Shown piece by piece: positions 24,701 through 34,700 of a stretch of 64,000 nucleotides of DNA (the first letter of the stretch is position 1; each line of letters opens with the position of its first letter). A program made the position numbers and the translations under genes. Origin of the DNA: Syngnathus acus (Eukaryota > Chordata > Actinopteri > Syngnathiformes > Syngnathidae); assembly GCF_901709675.1 (NCBI RefSeq), contig NC_051089.1, positions 17,234,008 through 17,298,007 on the forward strand. The letters are read 5' to 3'. The notes under the pieces are model-generated. The model was given only the letters and a program-made list of their open reading frames with translations. It did not search any database and was not told the DNA's origin.

Positions 24701-27700
24701 TTACTGGCTTAAAACACTATTTGGAAGATGTCCCAGTAACACTCGTAAAAAAAATGCCCCCCTACAGCCTTTAAGTTGTCTATCCCTGAAGTAAATGGAT
24801 GCGTCTGAATTACACAAAATTCCAAAAATGCATTTTTCACCTTGTCATTATGGTGACTTGCATCTACAATATGGGTAAATATGGAAAAGGTGAAGGCAGA
24901 GATAAAACGTAAAGCAATGAGCGTCACGATACAGAATATAATAATAATACAAAACATTTATTTGGGATTGAATTGCTCAACTACTATAAAGTGTGCCCTA
25001 TAAAGAACAACACATGCTAACATAGTTCTTCCCACTTTGCTCAAGGCACTCATTCGAGATCTCTGGTAGCTTCAGCTTCACACAGCAGAATTGTCATGAC
25101 AGAGTCCAATTGTGGGGTAATTCCCAAGAAATGCTTAGCACATGGTGTTTGTACCGTTTGCTGATGTCATCATCGTTGAATGATGAATATGTCGAACACA
25201 TTCGTTCAGAGCAGACAAAGCATGACACTGTGGGTTTGATCCCAAATAGCTGAATCACATGTTCACTGTACATATACAGTCCTCACTGTTGTAGGGTGTA
25301 TTGCATATGATGTAAATTTGTAGGAATATTGTGATCTTTTATTAAAATCCCTCGATTCTCCTTCTGGCGATCGAAACAACACTCTTCGTAATAGTCCCAA
25401 AATAATCTTATCAGATATTCCTCTCGTGAGTGATGTGATCAGACTCTCGACTGTTCGGCAGGACGTTTGGCCCACTTTCGATCTCAAATCATGGTTATTC
25501 AACATGTTGGATTGTTTTGGTTGGACTTCTAACCATTTGTGGTGTGCTCGAGAACAAAGGAGCATGCAACTTGTTGACAGTGACTTACAGCCAATAAGAA
25601 AGCGAGCTGAAGAGGCAGTGTGGAAACACAGTTGGGAATACAAAATCAAAACACAAAGTGCAGTCTAACTGTGCGCAAGCTTGGCGTTTTCTTTCTTTTG
25701 GTATTTTGCTAGACTTTGCGCTCGTAGATTTGTGGGCATAACGGGGACGTTTGCGCATTTGTGTGCCGTTGTGGGATGGAAGTAACATTTACCCAGCCAA
25801 TATGTGCCGTGTCCCTCATTTAAATCCGTGCCTGACATTACGAAAACAAAAGAATCACTCAAACTAGGGATCATACCCGCGGCCTTGACGATATATACAC
25901 CAAAAACTCATTAGACCACCTGGAATTTGACAAAAAAAGGTATGTGGTGTAAAAAAAGGTAGGCCACCAACACCTCATCCTAACTGTGAAGTAGAGTGGC
26001 AGAATCATCACGGTTTGGGACTGCTTTGCTCAGGGCCTGGATGTAATGATATGATTGAGGGAAAAATTGATGATCACTTTTGCATGATAAATTAAGACCA
26101 TCTGTCTGCTTAATGAAGCTCAACAGATGATGGGTAATGTCACAGAACGACAGAGAAAAATGCAGACAGATGTTATTACATGATAAAAGTGAGTCACACC
26201 AGACATCCCAAGAATCATGCTGCTCAAACTGAAACAGTTTTTTAAAGAGGAATGGTCCAAAATTCCACATGACCATTGTGTAGTTCAGATCTCAAGAAAC
26301 CAGTCGTACTTATTAATTACATATACAGTAAATAATACATATACACTTGGGCTGTCCTGTTTACTGCTTGATGTTTTCTCTACTAGTCATGATCAAAATG
26401 ATTTATGGCCTACTTTAAATAGTCATGTAATAAAATCTCATCTTAAAAAAGAACTCCTGTACCTTAACCATAATTTTATGTTAATGACTTTTGAGACAAG
26501 GTTTTAACAGCTCTGTCTTATTTAAAAACATTCAAATGAGATTTACCAAGTATATAGCAGAAAGAAGTGTTTTTAGCACAAAGTAATAATTTTATAGTTT
26601 TGACTTTTGAGACAAAGTTTTAACAGCTGTCTTATTTAAAAACATTCAAATGAGATTAACCAAGCAGATAGCGGAAAGAAGTGAAACTCATGACATTCAA
26701 TTCATAAACTGTGTCTATTTGTGAATGCTAACATTGAAGGCTTTATTTTTACAGAAATGTAATTTGTAGGGCCATGTTCTATTAAATTCATATAAAGCAG
26801 TTATTGAAAAACTTGGCTTCAATCTCAGACCTTAAGGTCTTGTGATGTGTTAACAATTTCAATTTCCAATTCGCCTGACTTCTGTGGCAGCTGAACAAAA
26901 AAGCATGGTAATATCATAAGGTCATGTAAGAAAACATTTTTCCCATGATGTTAAGGGGGAATGGGTGGGGTGGTTTAGAAAGCTCAAAGCATTATTCATA
27001 CATTTGCAATATTGATACATTAGTCACTTTTGTGGAGAACCACACTCCTCTTTTTGGCATGTTCGGGCCTAGGATGTCATTCGAAACACACTGAACTATG
27101 TAAAGGTCCAACGATTTATTTTCTGCTCAAGGTCTGACATCATTCTAGAGTGCGTGTGTGTGTGCGCGCACACGTGTGTAAATAAGTATGTGAAGGAAAG
27201 AAAAGAATGATACTGTGAAACATCAAGAAAATGCAGTTCCATTGAATTCTATCCAGAGGCTACTGAAAGATGTTTTAGTACCAATAGTGAAGCTGTTTAA
27301 TCGAATTGGGAAGCACTCCATCACTCCAATGATAAAATAAAAACATCATGTTTTTTAGGTCGTCGTAGGTCTAAAGTTGTTTACTATTCTTTATTTTTGT
27401 GTGTGTGACAATCATTGGGTCTTTACCTCTTTTAGTTTTGTTATTTCTTCAGTTTCTGAGAGGGAATCTTTTTTTTCCATGGCAAACGGATTTCAGCAGT
27501 TAAAAGTGTGGGCTGTGTTTCAGTTTTTGATGTCATACATGTTTTGATCATTTATCCATCTGCTTAGTCCTCAGGGGTCACAGTGTTACAGTCTTTTGTA
27601 GTATGTCAATAGCGTCCTGATGATTTGACTATTTAATTTGTTATGTTAGTAATAGTGACTTTGGGAACACAAAAACTGAAAGAACAATTTTACCTACATT

Positions 27701-30700
27701 ACATAAATTCATATGCGCAAATACAATCACAACACAGCTTTATATCAAATGTCATAAGATTGAAATTGCATTTACAAATATTTCTTCAGCCAGTTCACTC
27801 TTCAAATTTTTCAGCAATGTAATTAAGATGCAAGTAAGATGCATCCCAACCCTCAGCCCTTATTAGCGGTAGAGCGAAGAAGAAAAATAAAAAATAGCAG
27901 TAAGAAAGAAAATGGAAGAAAATAAGAGAAGAGATAACAGAAAATGGAGAACCGTAGCGACAATCTGGAGAAAAGTGGGTTGAAGATCAGCCAGGTTAAC
28001 CGGCAGCTGAGGAAAAGTTATGATGCAAACTTCAAGATGATGGTGATAAATGAGGCAGAGTCTTCAAACAATTGTAAAGTGGCTGTAAAATATGGTGTCA
28101 CAGAGTGTAATGTACGGAGATGGAGGTAAACACAAAAAGGTAAACACCCAATGATTGTCACACACACATCTGGGTGTGGTGAAATTTGTCTCTGCATTTG
28201 ACCCATCCCCGAAGGGAGCAGTGAGCAGCAGCGGTGCCGCGCCCGGGAATCATTTGGTGATCTAACCCCCCAATTCCAACCCTTAATGCTGAGTGCCAAG
28301 CAGGGAGGCAGTGGGTCCCATTTTTATAGTCTTTGGTATGACCCGGCCGGGGTTTGAACCCACAACCTTCCAGTCTCAGGGCGGACACTCTACCACTAGG
28401 CCACTGAGCTCAAAAAGATCGCCTAAAAAATGCTCACAATCAGAGAAAAGCGTTCCGTGGTCCTCAGTGGCCGCTTTCAAGAGTTCGACAGGAGGGTGTG
28501 CGCGTACATGGACAGTGACACTGAGTACAGCGAGGCAGAGGATGTTTGTGAGGAGTAATGTTCTGACATGACAGATCTCAGCTACTCTCAAGTTTAAACC
28601 AGTTTGCATTATTTTATTGCAATGTGTTTCCGTATTCAGATTTGTTTCAAGACTGCAATTACAGTTAGACTTCACTGTGATGGTTAATGCAGTTATTGCA
28701 ATTTTGTTGTTTTATCACAGTAGATTGGTTTATTTACATTTCAAAAAAAAGAAGCCAATCATTTACATATGTGATTGCACATTAGTTTACATATTTAAAT
28801 GTTTAGATATTAAGATGTGATAGACGGTTTTTGCATGATTTGAATAAGGCAAAATGACAGGCTTCTTCTCTCGAATATATTGTTATAATCATTTGCACAA
28901 TCAGTTGTTCACAAAGAGGTGAAACCTCTTTTCATATGAACAACTGAGCCTTTCGGGCCGGGATGCTGCTTTTATACCCAAACATGATACTCACCTGTTC
29001 CCCAATTAATCGGTTCACCTGACCGCCAAGTTATTTTTAAGATTCAGATTTTTTGTTTTGTTTTGTTTTTAGCATTCCTCGACTTTCCCTGACTTTTGTT
29101 GCCATATCCCAGCTTTTTGGAAAATGAAATTCAAAATGAAAGAATGTGTTCATAAAATGTTGATCAAATTTAACACGAGATATCTTGTCTTAAGATGTAT
29201 ATAGTTTGAAAATAATACAAATATAGTATTTTGTTTAATTTATGTTTTTCACAACATCCAAATTTCATTGGGTTTGGGTTTGTACTGATACTTGTGAACT
29301 ATTTCTCCTAACTTATACTATACTTATTTATATTTTAAAGTAAAGTGTACAAATATATTGTGTTTACCAAATGAATAGTCTGTCAATTGATTTAATTTTA
29401 TTTAACCTTTATTTATCCAGGTAAGGCAATTGAGGAAATAATCTTGCAAAGCTAACCTGGTTGCAAACAGAAAAGTTATAAAAAGTCAAATGATTCAAAA
29501 TAAATTTTACCGTAAATTTCAGACTATAAGCTGCAACTTTTTTCTCAAATTTTGAACCCTGGGGCTTACAGGTGCGGCTTTTATAAGATTTTTTCCGTGA
29601 TTTTAGTGATGACTTGATCACTTTTATACACTTGTAAAAAGGCTGTGGACCGCTGTTGTGCGGCACTGCTTTGCTGGGCGGACGGATATGTGACACAGTC
29701 ACTCGGGAGAAAAGTGGTGTGTTGATCGCATGTCCATCCGCCAGGCAAATAGTGCCGTATAATTCACACAAAAAAGAGACAGAACGAGATCAAGACCGAC
29801 ATTACTGAAAGGAAGCTTTTATACACAAACCGTCATCATGGGGGACAAAAGAAATGCATATGATGCCGCTTTTAAGTTAAAGGCAGTCGATGTTGATGAC
29901 ATTGTGTTGCATCACCCTTTTCTTTATTTCCCGGTCACGTCTACTCTGGAGCTATACGTGTCGCTCGCTAGTTTAATGTAATTTAGCACTTCATGCATGA
30001 ATAAAATTTGCATGAACAGACCCTCATCACGGAAAATGCTCGAAGAAATGCATAAAAGCGACAACGAAAGAGAGACTGAGAAAGTGTGTGGTGAAGGATA
30101 TCTAACGCTATTCCAATCGGACACTGAGGAGGAAGACTTCGATGGTTTCAGTGCACAGGAGGAAGATGAAGACGATGAAGCTCTTTTTTTTACTTTTACT
30201 TTTACTTTAACCAGCCCTGTTAGTGCTGTGCTATCATGTTGCTGCTGTGTTACCGCCGCGTCTCAGTGACTTTTACCGGTATGTTTTTTTTTAATCCAGT
30301 CCTATTCGTGCTGTGTTACTTCCGTGTTGCTGCGGTATTACTGCAGGCAGTGTTTGGAAAGAAATGTTAAGGTATATTATTAAAACTTTAAAAAGGCTTT
30401 CTGTGTACCGTCTTTCTTTGTAAATAACTCACGTGCACACTTCCGTGTTGCTGCGGTACTACTGCTGCGTCACAGGCAGCGTTTAGAAAGACATGTTAAA
30501 GTATGTTATTAAAACTTTAAAAAGGCTTTCTGTGTACTGTCTTTCTTTGTAAATAACTCGTGCGCACGTGCGGCTTATAGTCCGGAGCGGTTTATATAAG
30601 AAAAAAACTAAAATATCCCCGGATTTTAGCTGGTGCAGTTTATAGTCCGAAAATTATGGTAGTCAAAATAAATAAAATTATTACAAGTACATTGTACAGG

Positions 30701-31705
30701 AAAAGGCAATGCTTAATTGCATAAACTTTAAGTACGGTATTGGTCCGAATATAAGACGACCCTGATTATAAGACGACCCCCTCTTTTTCAAGACTCAAGT
30801 TTGAAAAAATACGTTTTGAACTCAAAATGTAATTTTTATACAGAAAATAATTACAGTACATCTGAAACAAATGATTTTAACAATATATTTGAGAGAAAAA
30901 GCATGTTATTTTGCCTCATTCAAATCATGCAAAAACTGTCTATCAGATCTTAATATCTAAACATTGAAATATGTAAACTAAAGTGCAATCACATTTGTAA
31001 ATGAATGGCTTCTGGTTTTTGAAATGTAAATAAACCAATCTACTGTGATAAAACAACAAAATTGCAATAGCTGCATTAACCATCAAAGTGAAGTCTAACT
31101 GTAACTGTAGTCTTGAAACAAATCTGAACAAGGAAAAACATTGCAATAAGATAATGCAAACTGCTACCGCTATTTTTATTTTTCGTGACAGGGGTTCGCT
31201 TTGGCCTGGAGAGCATTCGCTTTAAAGATATCTGGCGCCATCTAGCGTTGTGAATGGGTATAATGTCTAGACCCCGAATGTAAGACGACCCCCACTTTTT
31301 CAGTCTTATTTCGATGCAAAAAACACCGTCTTTTATTCGGGCCAATACGGTATATGTTTTGGGGATGGAGTTGTTATTAAACTGTGATAAAATCCCCAAA
31401 CACGATGTTTAAGTGTTGTTCTTGCAAGATGTGGCATGTAATAAGTAGTCATTTGTGAAAGGAGAATTGAATAGAATGTATGTGCTCCTGAAATATTTTG
31501 TCAACACTACTGCCTTGAGGGTGTTTATAATCACATCTGTTACAGTTGCCCTAATATGCTAACCCACATCTTCTTACCTACAAAACAAATATCGGAAATG
31601 AAGCAATGTGTACGAGACAATAAAACTCCTTCAACAGGATCCCTATGGCTACAGTTTCAATTCCTCCCTTTTGATTTAACAGGTGTTTTCCAGGTATTTT
31701 CCCAA

Positions 31706-31757
<52 letters not shown>

Positions 31758-34700
31758 GTGCCTGCGTGTGTGTATGTGTGTGTGTGTGTAATCAAAGTAC
31801 AGAATCTCTTAGGGTCATTGTAACCAGGGACATAACAAATGGAAAAAACAACAACAGCATATGTGTGCAGGGAGGTGATGGCTGCTGGTAAGCTGAAGTT
31901 TCTCTTATTCTATGTTTAGACTGGATGAGTAATACTGTACTTTTCCTTCACTCGAAGTAACAGTTTTCAGTGTTCCTCACATAGGCATTGTGTTGTTGAC
32001 AATAATCAATGCTCTTTTTTTTTCAAATTGCACCAAAAACTGAGTGCCAGGGGGGACGTGGTGCACCAGTGTGTCCCGAAGTACAAGATGGAAACCTAAC
32101 ACACTGGTGCACTTTGTCCCCTCTCGGAGAGCCAAGTGGACACGTTGGAACTCTGTTTTTGGGGCAATCTAAATCTCGAAAGGTAAAACCAAGCAACACA
32201 CCAACTTTCCAAATAGTCACGTTTGAGATTGTGTGCAAAGTGAATTTTTGAACGTGCCCACAGCGCGCCAGTGTTGACTGCATTCAGAAATGAATGGGAG
32301 ACTGCATTCTTGCCCTCTGAACGCGCCCACATGCAGAGCAGTGCACGGGCGTCAGTGTAAATTTCCGATCATGCCCCTTCTATGTCCTTTGAACCCTATG
32401 GAAATTTAATTTAAATAAATGGTCGCTCTGAATCTCTCGCACGCGAACATTTCCATCAATTTATTACACTTTTGGGCTTCACCAAGGAGTTGCGATGAGT
32501 GTGAGGAGATTTTGTGCCCATCACAAGTTTTGTTTGATAGAAGTCAAGTCTATTGTATATGAACAGACTTCACCTACAACACGCTGAAAGGCAGTCGACC
32601 CCACTACTCCCCGACAGGCTGAAAAGCGTGAAAATGTAACATTGAAAATGTAAATACAGAAATTCTAGCCCTTTAAAGAAAATTCCACACATTTTGTTGT
32701 TGTTGTCTTTGTTATTATCAATTGCATACATAACTGCTGTGCAAAACCGTAAGAAATTGGAGATATAAAAACATGGAACAACGATGACAGCAATGTTGTG
32801 TCCAATTCTATAGGCTAAAATAATTACCAAATATTTGAATTTCTTCTTCTTGCCATGTTAGGAATATTTATGTCTGAGGCACTGCAACTTGACATCATAG
32901 ATTATTTATATCTCCCAACACTGAATGGCAAGAACGAGGACTTAATGTGACTGGTATGTTGCGGTCTTAAGACATTGGAATAGTGGTCACAAGATTGGAA
33001 AGGCTGCTTTCACTAATTGTTAAAGGTCCTCTGACTACTGTATGACACAACAAAAAACAAGAAGATGGCTTTTCCTAAGCCAGGCATATTTTTTAATTTT
33101 TAATGAATTGTTGTATTTATTTTAAGGAAGTGATGTGTCTCCCCAGGTCACAGTGAACGAACACTAAAAATGTTCAAGTCAATTTCTAAGGCAACAAACA
33201 TCAACAGAGCTGTGTTACACCATTCATGAATGAATGTGATGCACATGCACACTCTCAGCTCATTTTATACTGTAAGCTCTTCCAACGTCCACGTTTAAAG
33301 ATATTTTTCTGTTTACTCACAAGGGCACTGTCTATATGAGCGACCAAAAGTACACCATTCTGTGACTACCTCATGGAAACAGGACCTAAATCAGCTACAA
33401 CCCCCAACTGTCCTCAGACTTAAAAGAATAATGAAGAAGATTGATGTTTTGAATGGACTGATGCACTGCCTTTGAACAAAGAATAGTTGTACAAGAGCAT
33501 TGAGACAAAAATAGAGTTAGAGTTTTGTCACGTTCAATTCATATTCTGGAATACACATTAGATTGGGGCTGGTTGTTAAAAAGACAGTCTTCTTTTCTGA
33601 GCACTCTCCTGGTGTCCTTGAGAAAGTCACAAAATGACAGTGACATACCAACATCGAACTGCTCCATTATTCTTGCCTCTGCATGCCTACAAGTGTATGA
33701 ATTGGATCTTTGTATTGTTTAATGCAATTCCCAACTATTTTGACAACATGGAGTGTTGAGCATCATGTGAAACTTGCGACAGACCAACAGCAACATATTA
33801 TTTGGATTGTTATAGTAGTAGTAATACATTTACTTTTATTCAATGCTTTGCAAGAAAAATATCCGCTTGAAAAAAATCGGAATTTAATCTTGTCATATCT
33901 CTAAACACTTTCTGTCACCACATTCAATCTTAAAGATAATGTATACAAATTTTACAACTACAGGAAATTAAGATGAAAGAATAATACAGTGGTCCTCCTT
34001 TAGCATGTTTAATGTCTTCCACCCTTTATAAGAAGACAAAAAACATTTGTAGGGTCAAGGGTATCTGTTATTGAATGGGAGCGCTTGACACAGCTCTGTT
34101 TTAGGTTTGTGATGGAGTAACTATGCGTGGGACAGCCTAGTTATTCCACACTAACCAACCAACTTTTGCTATGTAGGGGAGCTCAAGAATTAATGTTTAC
34201 AAAAACAATATGTGTGCTTTACAAGTTCTCTCCGGGCAATCTGGTTTCCTTCCACATCCCAAAGACCCGATTAGCCGATTGAGCACTCCAAATTGCCCCT
34301 AGGTTGTGGTGGGAGTGCGAATGGTTGTTCGTCTCTGTGTACCCTGCGATTGGCTGGCAACCGGTTCAGGGTGTTCCCCTCTGGATAGGCTCCAGCACGC
34401 CCGCAATCCACGTTGGGACAAGTGGTATAGAAAATGGATGGATGGATATACGGTACATATTAAACACAAACGGGCTTTATAAAGATAATTTACATTTGAA
34501 ACAATGATATTGTGTTGATTCAGATGCAAAGTGCCTATTAACAATAATTTCATCAGAAGTTTTCACATCATTGTAGACCACTTGAACGTTCTCACAGTTG
34601 AGCTCAGTTGTCATTTTGTCACCTTGACAACTCAAAGTTAAATTAGTGCAAATGTAAATCAACTTCAAACTATGCACAATAAAGTATGTACAAAGTAAGT

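Larger units (their letters stand above)
29508..30661 (+). mobile_element. CCGTAAATTTCAGACT element carrying transposase fragments
   Basis: 1154 bp with ends TACCGTAAATTTCAGACTAT and, inverted, TACCATAATTTTCGGACTAT, related to the MITEs at 14752 and 21717. Inside are the start of an HTH transposase and an acidic C-terminal piece (see separate entry). A tandem duplication of about 130 bp lies at 30313-30570. Confidence 0.75.

Noticed and set aside
28350-28410. Possible genuine tRNA gene (also at 12378, 50232, 53028)
   Set aside because: A and B boxes are present, but the rest does not fold as a tRNA and each continues into a SINE body.
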